DNA of 64,000 nucleotides from Psychrobacillus lasiicapitis. GTDB taxonomy: Bacteria > Bacillota > Bacilli > Bacillales_A > Planococcaceae. The notes under the pieces are model-generated. The model saw nothing but the letters and a program-made list of their open reading frames with translations, had not been told where the DNA came from and made no database searches. Both the position numbers and the translations under genes were made by a program. The DNA is taken from assembly GCF_006861795.1 (NCBI RefSeq), contig NZ_VDGH01000013.1:100786-164785 (forward strand). The letters run 5' to 3'. This document shows positions 42,010 to 50,654 of the stretch, piece by piece. How positions within the stretch are numbered: position 1 is the first letter of the stretch; the number at the start of each line of letters is the position of its first letter.

Positions 42010-42990
42010 ATGAGACTCTTTCATGTTAGCGAAGAAAGTAATATAGAATTTTTTGAACCAAGAATACCAACTCGAACAGATTTAGATCAGACGAAAGGGC
42101 TTGTATGGGCCATAAATGAAGAATGTTTACCAAACTTTTTGACTCCAAGGAACTGCCCGCGTGTATGCTATCATGTGGGACCGAACACTTCGGAGGCAGA
42201 TAAAAGAACCTATTTTTCGTCTAAGTCTTGCCCTTATGTAGTAGCGATAGAACATAAATGGTTCGAAGTGATGCAAAATACTACCTTATACTTATATGAA
42301 TTTAACACTTTGGAATTTACCCTTTTGGACGAAAATGCGGGTTATTTTATAAGTGATAAAAAGCAAATACCGATTAATAAAATCAAAATAGATAATTTAT
42401 TCACTGCTCTCTTTAAAAGGAATATTGAATTGCGATTAGTCGACAGCTTATGGGATTTACATGAGAAAATCCAAAAGACAACATTGAATTGGTCCATGTG
42501 TAGAATGGGTTTTGCACAGAAAATGGAATTGGGGGGTATTAAGATGGAATTCAGAAAGGTAAAAAGAGAATTTAAATTAGTGGGCATGAAAAATAGAGGG
42601 TTCTTTGCAAACTTTGGAAAGGAAGTACCCATCTTTGCACATCAACTTTTAAAAAGAGCGGATGAGATAAAAAATCATACAGCAACAGAAATTGCTCTCT
42701 ACGAACCAAAAAGAGCAGCTGATCATATAGAAGGCAATTATTATGTTGGATTAATCGTTAATGGTGCTTCAAATGAAATCCCATCCGGCATGGAATTGAT
42801 CGAGATTACACACGATTATATGACTGTTCGAGGGAGAATCTCGGATATAGCAGATCTTCATTCCAAATTATCAAATTGGGGAGAACAACAAGGTTATAAA
42901 AGAAATTTGGAATCTTATATTATTGAGACCTATCATCCAATTGAAAATAGTGAGGAAGAAGTGGAAATATATTTACCAATTTATAGTTAA
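42010..42990 (+). CDS. DUF6886 domain fused to a GyrI-like effector-binding domain
   Basis: The 326-residue protein has two parts. Residues 1-175 (MRLFHVSEESNIEFFEPR, GLVWAINEECLPNFLTPRNCPRV, LNWSMCRMGFAQ) match DUF6886 as I remember it, a domain of unknown function normally a whole protein of this length. Residues from about 179 (MEFRKVKREFKLVGMKNRGFF, YYVGLIVNGA, YDYMTVRG-like stretch) look like a GyrI/AraC effector-binding domain. A GGGGGG at 42530 and an ATG at 42544 lie at the join, so the second domain could also be made alone or stem from a lost stop codon. Confidence 0.72.
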   Translation: MRLFHVSEESNIEFFEPRIPTRTDLDQTKGLVWAINEECLPNFLTPRNCPRVCYHVGPNTSEADKRTYFSSKSCPYVVAIEHKWFEVMQNTTLYLYEFNTLEFTLLDENAGYFISDKKQIPINKIKIDNLFTALFKRNIELRLVDSLWDLHEKIQKTTLNWSMCRMGFAQKMELGGIKMEFRKVKREFKLVGMKNRGFFANFGKEVPIFAHQLLKRADEIKNHTATEIALYEPKRAADHIEGNYYVGLIVNGASNEIPSGMELIEITHDYMTVRGRISDIADLHSKLSNWGEQQGYKRNLESYIIETYHPIENSEEEVEIYLPIYS

Positions 42991-43031
42991 TAGTCATGGT
43001 TTTTAATGAAAAAATATAAAGGGGATAAATA

Positions 43032-43544
43032 ATGTTTTCGAATAACTGTGATAATCTTGAAATTAAAATTGCAACAGGTAGAGACACCTTTAAAATAATC
43101 GAAATGTTAAAACAACTAGCTGTATGGATGAAGGACAATGAAATAGACCAGTGGCGATTTCTTTTAGAGGGTGGTGATGATGACGAAATTGAACAAGCAA
43201 TTAACAATCAAGAAACATATACCGTCTTAAAAGATGATCAATTAGTTGCTACATTTACGCTTTTAAGTACACAGAGTGAGTGGGATAAGCATATTTGGGG
43301 AGAAGAATTAAACTCGAGTTCTCTTTATTTGCACCGTTTCGCAGTCATTCCCTCTTATATGAAAAAAGAATTAGGTAGCAGTATATTAAGCTGGATCCAA
43401 AACAGTATGAACGGCCACAAAGAATATATTAAACTAGATTGCGTTTCAGACAACCCAAAGTTAAATGCCTTTTATAAGAAAAACAATTTTGAACTTATCG
43501 GGTTAAAAGATGGTCATCATAAATATCAAAAAAGAATTAAATGA
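43032..43544 (+). CDS. GNAT family N-acetyltransferase
   Basis: A 170-residue GNAT with MLKQLAVWMKDNEIDQWRF near the start, VATFTLLSTQSEWD, SLYLHRFAVIPSYMKKELGSSILSWI (acetyl-CoA loop) and NPKLNAFYKKNNFELIGLKDGHH at the end. Substrate unknown. AAAGGGGAT precedes the ATG. Confidence 0.88.
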   Translation: MFSNNCDNLEIKIATGRDTFKIIEMLKQLAVWMKDNEIDQWRFLLEGGDDDEIEQAINNQETYTVLKDDQLVATFTLLSTQSEWDKHIWGEELNSSSLYLHRFAVIPSYMKKELGSSILSWIQNSMNGHKEYIKLDCVSDNPKLNAFYKKNNFELIGLKDGHHKYQKRIK

Positions 43545-43784
43545 CTGAAAGGAGCCGTTCTGAGATGAATTACTTTTATCATTTTTCCTTGTCGCTTCAC
43601 CATGTTTTGAAGTTTGGGGATTAATATTTTCATTTTATGATATGGTAATTTGCAGTGTTCTTAGAAAAAACGTAAATGGTGATCTTACTTATAAAAGTCT
43701 TACACACTTTAACTGATTGGATGGCTTGAATTTGGTGTTCTGGGTCAGTGAATCTTCAATCAAGAGCAGGTTTACGATATATTA

Positions 43785-44062
43785 AATCAGCACCACCAGT
43801 ATAACTGGTGGTTTGTTCTGCACTTGAAACGCCGGGATACTGACCAATGTCTTAAGACATACTGAAAGGTCCGCAAACCGCACTCCGCTTTACATGACCG
43901 CTAAAGTGGTTCTACTATTTTTAACATTCTTGTTCACTTCTCTTCACCTGTGGAAGGATCAATGTATTCTTTTATCGTCATCTGATTCTCTAAAGTCTCT
44001 TCTTGAATAATTTTTCTATTGTATAGATTATTGAGAGATGCATATAGATTTATTCCATACAA
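43785..44062 (-). mobile_element. IS200/IS605-family relic: TnpA C-terminus and right end
   Basis: On the minus strand 44062-43934 reads a tail ending QMTIKEYIDPSTGEEK, the C-terminus of IS200-type Y1 transposases. Behind it come GCGGAGTGCGGTTTGCGGACC and the perfect 9-bp hairpin ACCACCAGT/ACTGGTGGT (43792-43812), which resemble the subterminal sequence and recognition hairpin of an IS200/IS605 right end. The HUH motif, catalytic Tyr and left end are missing, so it cannot move by itself. The rest of 43545-44090 holds no gene I can support. Confidence 0.78.
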
Positions 44063-44090
44063 TTGAGTTTAAGTTATGAAAAATAGTTAA

Positions 44091-45485
44091 TCAGGACAGT
44101 ATTTGAAGCTTTTCTAACTTGCGATAAAGAGTTCGAATACTCATCCCTAAATCCTTTGCAACCATTTGCTTGCCATTATAATTGTACCCATAGATATTAA
44201 GTTTTTGAGTTATTATCTCTCTCTCTACATCTACTAATTCTGGATTCTTTTGTGGTTGCTGAACATCTTTGCAACTTGCTAAAAGATATGGAGGAAGTGA
44301 TCGTTCACTTAAAGCATTTTCTGTTTCAAAATTCATGCTATATTCTATAACGTTTTCAAGTTCTCTTAAATTACCAGGCCAATAATAAGAAGATAGTACT
44401 TCCATAAATCCATTGGTATAAGAGTTGAAATACTTACCAGATCTATGTTTCAAGTTTTCTTTCATTTCTTCTACTAGTAAAGGTAAATCGAGCAGCCGCT
44501 CTCTCAAAGGGGGTATTGTGATTGGAATTACGTTTAAACGATAGAATAGGTCTGATCTAAACTTCTTCTCTTTAATGGATTCTTCTAGAGGTTGATTTGT
44601 AGCTGCAATTATTCTTGCATTTACCTTTTTCACACTAGTTCCACCAACCCGTTGGATTATCCCGTCTTGTAATACCTTTAAAAGTTTCGATTGCAAGTGT
44701 ATGGGAAGCTCCGCAATTTCATCTAAGAATAATGTTCCGTTATCCGCAGATTCAAAATAACCTTTTTTTCCACCTTTTCGAGCGTTGGTAAATGCACCGC
44801 TTTCATAGCCAAATAATTCACTCTCAAATAAACTCTCTGGTATACTTGCACAGTTTATTTCTACTAGGGGCCCGTTACTCACTGTGCTATTTTCATGAAT
44901 ATACTTTGCCAACATACTTTTCCCAGTCCCAGTCTCTCCTGTAATGAGTACTGTAGATGTACTATTTCGTATTTTCTTCACTAATTCTGTAATATGTTTG
45001 AATGCTTGACTGTTTCCAAAAATGTAATTGCCTGAAGAATAAATGGGAGAAAGATTACTTTTAAACTCATTAGAATCCCTTAAAATTGATATGATAATAT
45101 CTTTTAAACGAGTTAACCATTCTGTGTATAAATCTTTTTGTTCGATTAAAATACTTTTATTTTGAGGGGATAGACTAACCAATGAAAGATATCCAAACTT
45201 TTCACCATTTAACATCATATCTTGAATTAGTTCTGCATTGGATGGACAATTATTAAAAAAATGGCACCCTTCACACATTTTCATATCTCCTGGCTGATGA
45301 AGTAGAGTGATGTGATTTCCGTATATTTTATCAAAAAAAGGAACATGTACCTTCATTCCCTTTTGGGTAATATAATCCTCGGTTGCGGCTATTAAACGTC
45401 CCTCTTTATCAAAACAAGCAATATCGACTTGCAAAAGCCCTGAAAAAGCTTGTATCACTTTCGAAATAGAACTTAATAAAATCAC
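44091..45485 (-). CDS. Sigma-54-dependent transcriptional activator
   Basis: The 464-residue enhancer-binding protein has a sensory N-terminus (1-150) with a Cys cluster Cys71-x2-Cys74-x5-Cys80 (CEGCHFFNNC). A AAA+ domain (about 155-390) has Walker A GETGTGKS (183-190), the sigma-54 contact loop GAFTNA (230-235, Asn in place of Gly) and Walker B LFLDEIAEL. A Fis-type helix-turn-helix lies at 430-464 (AKDLGMSIRTLYRKL). RocR and PrdR are similar regulators of amino acid catabolism. It is divergent from an operon with two -24/-12 promoters, its clear target. Confidence 0.95.
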   Translation of the reverse strand: MILLSSISKVIQAFSGLLQVDIACFDKEGRLIAATEDYITQKGMKVHVPFFDKIYGNHITLLHQPGDMKMCEGCHFFNNCPSNAELIQDMMLNGEKFGYLSLVSLSPQNKSILIEQKDLYTEWLTRLKDIIISILRDSNEFKSNLSPIYSSGNYIFGNSQAFKHITELVKKIRNSTSTVLITGETGTGKSMLAKYIHENSTVSNGPLVEINCASIPESLFESELFGYESGAFTNARKGGKKGYFESADNGTLFLDEIAELPIHLQSKLLKVLQDGIIQRVGGTSVKKVNARIIAATNQPLEESIKEKKFRSDLFYRLNVIPITIPPLRERLLDLPLLVEEMKENLKHRSGKYFNSYTNGFMEVLSSYYWPGNLRELENVIEYSMNFETENALSERSLPPYLLASCKDVQQPQKNPELVDVEREIITQKLNIYGYNYNGKQMVAKDLGMSIRTLYRKLEKLQILS

Positions 45486-45568
45486 CTAATCACCTCTTTA
45501 AAAAATATTCAACTTAAAACTCATTGTATTTATAAAATTCGGAATAGTCAATATATAAAAATTTGATA

Positions 45569-45594
45569 TGTCATGTCTTATGTCAAAAGTGTCA
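45569..45594 (+). promoter_or_regulatory. Candidate upstream activator site (TGTCA repeats)
   Basis: TGTCA occurs at 45569, 45581 and 45590 in the same direction, about 85-105 bp upstream of the first -24/-12 promoter, a usual enhancer distance. The same pentamer forms both arms of the palindrome before the second promoter (46610-46642). Confidence 0.5.
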
Positions 45595-45671
45595 GAAGCA
45601 TTTTATTGTTTTCTCTTTCCACTTTTACTAATTTCCTTGTCAACGTCATACTTTTAGTCCGCCTACTAAAG

Positions 45672-45690
45672 TTGGCATAGAAATTGCAAG
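45672..45690 (+). promoter_or_regulatory. Sigma-54 (-24/-12) promoter 1
   Basis: TTGGCAT-AGAAA-TTGCAAG: the GG at 45674 and GC at 45686 are 12 bp apart, as required for sigma-54. It predicts a start near 45699 and a leader of about 140 nt. That leader contains a hairpin (ATTCAG/CTGAAT, 45720-45753) and a five-codon frame behind GGGGAGGAAC at 45769-45786. Confidence 0.88.
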
Positions 45691-45837
45691 ACTAAAATAT
45701 AAATACAGATTTTAAAAATTCAGCGGTGCAAAAGATATTAGTGCCCTGAATTATAGGGGAGGAACTAGATGGGGAAATTTAAATAATAAAATATTAAAAC
45801 GAAATAAAATTTTGAAATTTGAAAGGTGGATACAATT

Positions 45838-46584
45838 ATGAGTAATTATCAGGATAGTCTAATGGATAAACGTGTTGTTATTACTGGAGGTGCAAGTGGC
45901 ATTGGTTTAGCTACTGCTCTTCGATTTGCAGATGAAGAAGCTATTGTTACTATTATTGATAATAATAAAGAGTCATTAAATAGAATATTGAGAGAATATC
46001 CGACAATAAAACACGGTATCTTCGCGGATGTAAGCAATTACGAAAGTGTACAAAATGCCTTTCTAGAAATGGATAACTTGGCTGGGGGTATTGATATCCT
46101 TATTGCAAATGCCGGCATAAGCGTTAGATCTAGTTTTATAGATATTACTCCAGAACAGTGGGATAAAGTAATTGGGGTTAATCTCAATGGTATATTCTAT
46201 GCATCACAAGAAGCGGCAAAAAGAATGATCCAACAAAAAAGTGGGGTTATTTTAATGACAGCTTCTACAAATGGTTTAGTTGGTCATCCGAAGTATGCTG
46301 ATTACAACGCATCTAAAGCTGGAGTGAATCTTTTAGCTCGAACAATGGCATTGGAATTAGCACCAACGATTCGTGTAAATACAGTTTGTCCAGGATATGT
46401 ACTTACCCCAATGCAAATTGCAGAATATAGCCCAGAAGCATTAGAGCAAGTAAATGAGAAAATACCATTAAAACGACATGCTCAACCTGAAGAAGTTGCT
46501 GGACTATTTGCTTTCTTAGCATCTTCAGAGGCGAAGTATATTACAGGACAACATATTCCAATTGACGGTGGAGAGCTAGCATAA
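45838..46584 (+). CDS. Short-chain dehydrogenase/reductase (operon SDR 1)
   Basis: The 248-residue enzyme has the NAD motif TGGASGIGLATALRF with IIDN (Asp after strand 2 favours NAD), IANAGIS, a catalytic Ser in LMTASTNGL, YNASKAG for the YxxxK pair and the C-terminal ITGQHIPIDGG. It should oxidise an alcohol in the catabolic route. The ATG at 45838 follows GAAAGGTGG. First gene of the sigma-54 operon. Confidence 0.93.
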   Translation: MSNYQDSLMDKRVVITGGASGIGLATALRFADEEAIVTIIDNNKESLNRILREYPTIKHGIFADVSNYESVQNAFLEMDNLAGGIDILIANAGISVRSSFIDITPEQWDKVIGVNLNGIFYASQEAAKRMIQQKSGVILMTASTNGLVGHPKYADYNASKAGVNLLARTMALELAPTIRVNTVCPGYVLTPMQIAEYSPEALEQVNEKIPLKRHAQPEEVAGLFAFLASSEAKYITGQHIPIDGGELA

Positions 46585-46609
46585 CTTCACTAGTTTTTAC
46601 CGAGTGACG

Positions 46610-46642
46610 TAGATGACAAAACAGTCATACTTTTGTCATCTA
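46610..46642. promoter_or_regulatory. 12-bp palindrome upstream of sigma-54 promoter 2
   Basis: TAGATGACAAAA (46610-46621) and TTTTGTCATCTA (46631-46642) are perfect inverted copies around a 9-nt centre that itself contains GTCAT. It lies about 85-115 bp before promoter 2 and shares TGTCA/TGACA with the site before promoter 1, so it may bind the activator. It could also end the first SDR transcript, though no T run follows. Confidence 0.6.
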
Positions 46643-46723
46643 TGACACTAGATATTAATTGAATTAATTTATAATCGTTAGCAATTTCCTGTGTTTTATA
46701 TGTGCTTCTTTACTTTAAAAAAG

Positions 46724-46741
46724 TTGGCACAAAAATTGCAA
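46724..46741 (+). promoter_or_regulatory. Sigma-54 (-24/-12) promoter 2
   Basis: TTGGCAC-AAAAA-TTGCAAT is a near-perfect consensus, with GG at 46726 and GC at 46738, 12 bp apart. Transcription should start near 46751, so the second SDR must be translated from a codon after that point. Confidence 0.93.
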
Positions 46742-46773
46742 TATTAATTTACGTAGAAAGGGGAGAGATGTAT

Positions 46774-47553
46774 TTGAATTACGAAGATTTACTAGGTGTT
46801 AAAAATAAGGTAGTTGCGATTACAGGTGCTGCGTCAGGAATAGGTTTAGCAACTGCAAATTTATTTGGGGAACTAGGTGCCTCAGTAGCATTATTAGATA
46901 TCAATGAAGACCAAGGAAAAAAAGTTGCTGAGGAAATGATTATTAAAAACATAAATGTGAAATTTTACAAATGCAATGTGACATCTTCTGAGGATTGCAG
47001 GGTAACTGCAAAGAGAATTGAAGATGACTTCGGTAAAATTGATGTGCTTTTTAATAATGCAGGAGTCATCCGGCGAAAAACGGTTGTTGATCATTCTGAG
47101 GAGGATTGGGATTTAGTACTAGATGTTTCTCTAAAAGGAGCATTTCTATTGTCTAAATATATTATTCCTATCATGGATAAAAATGGTGGGGGAAGTATTG
47201 TTAATACTGGATCAGGATGGGGATTGAAAGGTGGGGATTTGGCAGCATCCTACTGCGCAGCGAAAGCTGGTGTTGTGAATTTAACAAAAGCAATGGCTAT
47301 TGATCATGGCCCTCAAAATATTCGAGTGAATTGTATTTGTCCAGGCGATACAGACACACCTCTCCTAAGAGATGAAGCAAAACAATTAAAACATGATGAG
47401 GATACTTTTTTAGCATCTTCTGCGGTTGATAGACCACTAAATAGAATTGGAACCCCGTTAGATATCGGTAAAGGTGTATTGTTCTTGGCTAGTGATTTGG
47501 CTTCATGGGTGACGGGAACGGTTCTTACGGTTGATGGCGGAGGCCTAGCATAA
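46774..47553 (+). CDS. Short-chain dehydrogenase/reductase (operon SDR 2)
   Basis: A 259-residue SDR with TGAASGIGLATANLF, LLDIN (NAD-type acidic residue), FNNAGVIRRK, a catalytic Ser in VNTGSGWGLKGG, YCAAKAG for the YxxxK pair and VTGTVLTVDGGG. The start is set by promoter 2: frames beginning before 46751 cannot be translated from it. TTG 46774 has ideal spacing to AAAGGGGAG; ATG 46768 is the alternative. Paralogous to SDR 1 but clearly diverged. Confidence 0.92.
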   Translation: MNYEDLLGVKNKVVAITGAASGIGLATANLFGELGASVALLDINEDQGKKVAEEMIIKNINVKFYKCNVTSSEDCRVTAKRIEDDFGKIDVLFNNAGVIRRKTVVDHSEEDWDLVLDVSLKGAFLLSKYIIPIMDKNGGGSIVNTGSGWGLKGGDLAASYCAAKAGVVNLTKAMAIDHGPQNIRVNCICPGDTDTPLLRDEAKQLKHDEDTFLASSAVDRPLNRIGTPLDIGKGVLFLASDLASWVTGTVLTVDGGGLA

Positions 47554-47573
47554 TAAATGAGGAGGAAATTGTT

Positions 47574-48974
47574 ATGAAAGAATTGAAAAAAGTTGCACAT
47601 CCTTATATTCCAAATACAGTACCTGAAATCAAAGAGCAAATGTTAAAAGAAATTGGAGTAAAGACGATTGAGGAGCTATTTTCCGGGATTCCAGAAGAGC
47701 TGCATTACCGTGAAACATTGCACATTCCGAAAGCACTTTCGGAATATGAACTACGTAGATATATGGAGGGATTATTATCTAAAAATACGAGTACAACAGA
47801 ATATCTGAACTTTTTAGGTGCTGGTTGTTGGAATCATTTTATCCCAGCTATTTGTGATGAAATAAATTCTCGTGCAGAATTTGTAACTGGGTATGCAGGG
47901 GATCCATACGAAGATCACGGTCGCTTCCAAGCTCTTTTTGAGTACCAGAGTTTAATGGCAGAGTTAGTCGATATGGATGTTGTCAATGTTCCGACATTTG
48001 ATTGGGCGCAAGCAGCGTCAACATCTATTCGGATGGCAACCCGAATAACAAATCGTACAGATGTATTATTACCCAAAACAATCTCACCTGATCGGCTAAA
48101 AGTTATTAAAAACTATTGCTCTCCGTATATAAATGTAAGTTTGATTGACTATAAAGAAGATACTGGACAAATTGATCTCGAAGATTTGGAAAATAAAGTA
48201 TCATCTAATACAGCAGCTGTTTACTTTGAAAATCCATCCTATTTAGGATTTTTAGAAACACAAGGTCAACAAATTAGTAAACTAGCAAAAAAACATGGAG
48301 CAATTACGATTGTGGGAGTCGATCCTAGTTCGCTAGGTATTGTCGAGCCACCTAGTCACTATGGCGCTGAAATTGTTTGTGGTGATCTTCAACCATTAGG
48401 TATGCATATGAATTACGGTGGTGGTCAATCAGGGTTTATTGCAACCCACGATGATATCAAATTTGTGCAAGAATACCCATCCAGATTATTTGGAATTGCA
48501 CCTACAGTTGTAGAAGGTGAGTATGGGTTTGGTGATGTGTATTATGATCGAACTTCCTTTGCACAAAGAGAAAAAGGAAAAGAATTCGTAGGTACACAGA
48601 CGGCATTATGGGGTATTACTGCAGGAGTTTATTTATCTTTAATGGGTCCTGAGGGAATGTATGAGCTTGGAAAATCTATTATGCAAAAATCGCAATATGC
48701 AATGCAACAGATAGGAAGTATTCCAAATGTAGTAGCATCACGATTTGAGTCAACTAGTTTTAAAGAGTTCGTTGTGGACTTCTCCTATACTGGGAAATCA
48801 GTAAAAGAGATTAATAAGTATCTTCTAGACAATAGAATTTTTGGAGGTAAAGACCTTTCTGAAGATTTTCCAGAATTACAACAAAGTGCTTTATTCTGTG
48901 TAACAGAAATTCATACAAAAGAAGATATCGACCAGCTTGTTTCCGTTATTAAGCAGTGCATAAACTCAAAATGA
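47574..48974 (+). CDS. Diverged glycine decarboxylase subunit 1 (GcvPA)-like protein
   Basis: The 466-residue fold-type I protein aligns along its length with GcvPA: AHPYIPNTVPEIKEQMLKEIG, NFLGAGCWNHFIPA, FEYQSLMAELVDMDVVN and YGGGQSGFIA. Landmarks of true glycine dehydrogenase are altered as I recall them. The QxEISQG-type segment is GDPYEDHG, and the REKATSNIC block is QREKGKEFVGTQTALW. With the subunit 2-like partner 25 bp on, it should form a PLP decarboxylase or related lyase, probably not for glycine. No gcvT, gcvH or lpd is in the window. Confidence 0.85.
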   Translation: MKELKKVAHPYIPNTVPEIKEQMLKEIGVKTIEELFSGIPEELHYRETLHIPKALSEYELRRYMEGLLSKNTSTTEYLNFLGAGCWNHFIPAICDEINSRAEFVTGYAGDPYEDHGRFQALFEYQSLMAELVDMDVVNVPTFDWAQAASTSIRMATRITNRTDVLLPKTISPDRLKVIKNYCSPYINVSLIDYKEDTGQIDLEDLENKVSSNTAAVYFENPSYLGFLETQGQQISKLAKKHGAITIVGVDPSSLGIVEPPSHYGAEIVCGDLQPLGMHMNYGGGQSGFIATHDDIKFVQEYPSRLFGIAPTVVEGEYGFGDVYYDRTSFAQREKGKEFVGTQTALWGITAGVYLSLMGPEGMYELGKSIMQKSQYAMQQIGSIPNVVASRFESTSFKEFVVDFSYTGKSVKEINKYLLDNRIFGGKDLSEDFPELQQSALFCVTEIHTKEDIDQLVSVIKQCINSK

Positions 48975-48999
48975 AATAAATTGAAAAGGATGAGTTGCT

Positions 49000-50577
49000 A
49001 TGAAGAAAATTAACCGCGAACATAAAGTACGAAATTTCCAGCAAGCTAAATGGGATGAACCGATTATTTTTGAACTTCATAATGCTGGTGAAAGAGGTGT
49101 TTTACTCCCTCACGTGGAAAGTGAAATTGTAGATTGTGTAGGGGATGGGCTATCAGCATTACCTGCATCTTTAATTAGAAAATCAGCTCCTAAATTACCT
49201 GAAATTTCGCAAAACAGAGTGCTTCGTCACTATTTAAGACTTTCACAAGAGATGTTAGGAGGCGCTCTTAACGTTGAAATAGGTCAAGGTACTTGTACAA
49301 TTAAATATTCACCTAAGATTAATGAAGAAATTGCTTCATCTCCCAAAATGACAGAGCTTCATCCTCTACAAGATGAAAGTACTGTGCAAGGTATTTTAGA
49401 AATAACACATAAATTAGACCTTTGTTTGAGAGAAATTTCCGGTATGGATTACTTTTCTTTCCAACCGGGCAGTGGAACACAGTCGTTGTTTACCATGGCT
49501 TCCATCGTTCGAGCTTTTCATGAAAGCAATGGGGAAGGTGAGCAACGAAATGAAATTATTACAACTATCTTCTCGCATCCATCTCAAGCAGCAACTGCAG
49601 CTGTAAAAGGATATAAAATCATTACATTGTATCCTGATAAAGACGGTTTTCCTGATCTTGAAAAGTTAAAGGAAGTAGTATCTGACCGTACAGCTGGATT
49701 TGTAGTAGCAAATCCAGAGGATACTGGTATATACAATACACGTATAAAAGAATTTACAAAAGTTGTTCATGATGCTGGTGGGATTTGCTATTACGATCAG
49801 GCAAATGCAAACGGTTTGCTTGGAATTACTAGAGCTAAAGAAGCAGGATTTGATATGTGCTTCTTTAATCTTCATAAAACATTTTCTACACCACATGCAT
49901 GTGGAGGTCCAGCAACAGGGGCACTAGGAGTAGCTGCAAAACTAAAAGAGTTTTTGCCTGGTCCAATAGTTGAAAAGCAAGGTGATCAATATACTTTAAA
50001 AAGTGATATGAAGCATAGCATTGGAAAAGTTCGTTCGTTTCAAGGGGTACCTCAGATGGTAGTCCGCGCATATGCATGGATTCGAGCGATTGGTGCAGAA
50101 GGATTAAAAGATGTTGCTGAAATAGCAGTTTTGAACAACAATTACTTGTATCACCATATTTTGAAAATTCGTGGTGCAAGTGCTCCATATATTAAAGGTC
50201 AACGATTGGAGCAAGTGAGATATAGCTGGGAGCAGTTAACTCGAGAGACAGGAGTTACAACCGATGATATATCACGAAGAATGGCCGACTTTGCTCATCA
50301 ATATTGGACTAGTCATCATCCATACGTTGTTCCTGAACCTTTTACGTTAGAGCCAACTGAGTCAACTTCGAAATCAGATCTAGACGAGTATATTGCTTCA
50401 TTAACATATATTGCAAACGAAGCATATGAAAATCCTGAAAAAGTAAAAAATGCCCCATATAATAGCACTATTCACCGAGTAGATGAGCAAGATTTCTTTG
50501 AAAACCCTGAAAAATGGGCAATTACATGGAGGTCTTACTTAAAAAAGAGTAAAGAAATAGAAAAAATAAGATCATAA
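49000..50577 (+). CDS. Diverged glycine decarboxylase subunit 2 (GcvPB)-like protein
   Basis: The 525-residue protein, somewhat longer than usual GcvPB, carries the PLP lysine Lys293 in NLHKTFSTPHACGGPATG. True GcvPB has a glycine-rich HGGGGPG-type loop here; this one reads HACGGPA. Other shared segments are SQEMLGGALNVEIGQGTCTIKYSPKI-like text near 85, FSFQPGSGTQS and CYYDQANANGLLG. It pairs with the GcvPA-like protein. The substrate is unknown; operon context points to an amino acid or derivative taken up by the adjacent ABC transporter. AAAAGGATG precedes the ATG. Confidence 0.85.
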   Translation: MKKINREHKVRNFQQAKWDEPIIFELHNAGERGVLLPHVESEIVDCVGDGLSALPASLIRKSAPKLPEISQNRVLRHYLRLSQEMLGGALNVEIGQGTCTIKYSPKINEEIASSPKMTELHPLQDESTVQGILEITHKLDLCLREISGMDYFSFQPGSGTQSLFTMASIVRAFHESNGEGEQRNEIITTIFSHPSQAATAAVKGYKIITLYPDKDGFPDLEKLKEVVSDRTAGFVVANPEDTGIYNTRIKEFTKVVHDAGGICYYDQANANGLLGITRAKEAGFDMCFFNLHKTFSTPHACGGPATGALGVAAKLKEFLPGPIVEKQGDQYTLKSDMKHSIGKVRSFQGVPQMVVRAYAWIRAIGAEGLKDVAEIAVLNNNYLYHHILKIRGASAPYIKGQRLEQVRYSWEQLTRETGVTTDDISRRMADFAHQYWTSHHPYVVPEPFTLEPTESTSKSDLDEYIASLTYIANEAYENPEKVKNAPYNSTIHRVDEQDFFENPEKWAITWRSYLKKSKEIEKIRS

Positions 50578-50583
50578 GGTTTT

Positions 50584-50622
50584 CTCCCCATTAACACATC
50601 TAAATCACTTGTTAATGGGGAG
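50584..50622 (+). other. Intercistronic hairpin before the ABC transporter genes
   Basis: CTCCCCATTAAC pairs with GTTAATGGGGAG around a 15-nt loop, with no T run after it. It lies 7 bp after the GcvPB-like gene. It may set the level of the transporter part of the message through processing or partial termination. Confidence 0.7.
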
Positions 50623-50654
50623 TCATTGATATTAAAAGTAAGGTGGTGTCTCGC

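Noticed and set aside
45690..45838. Glycine riboswitch before the GcvP-like operon
   Set aside because: The leader lacks the paired aptamer pattern; only one small hairpin is visible, which fits with the enzymes not being ordinary glycine decarboxylase.
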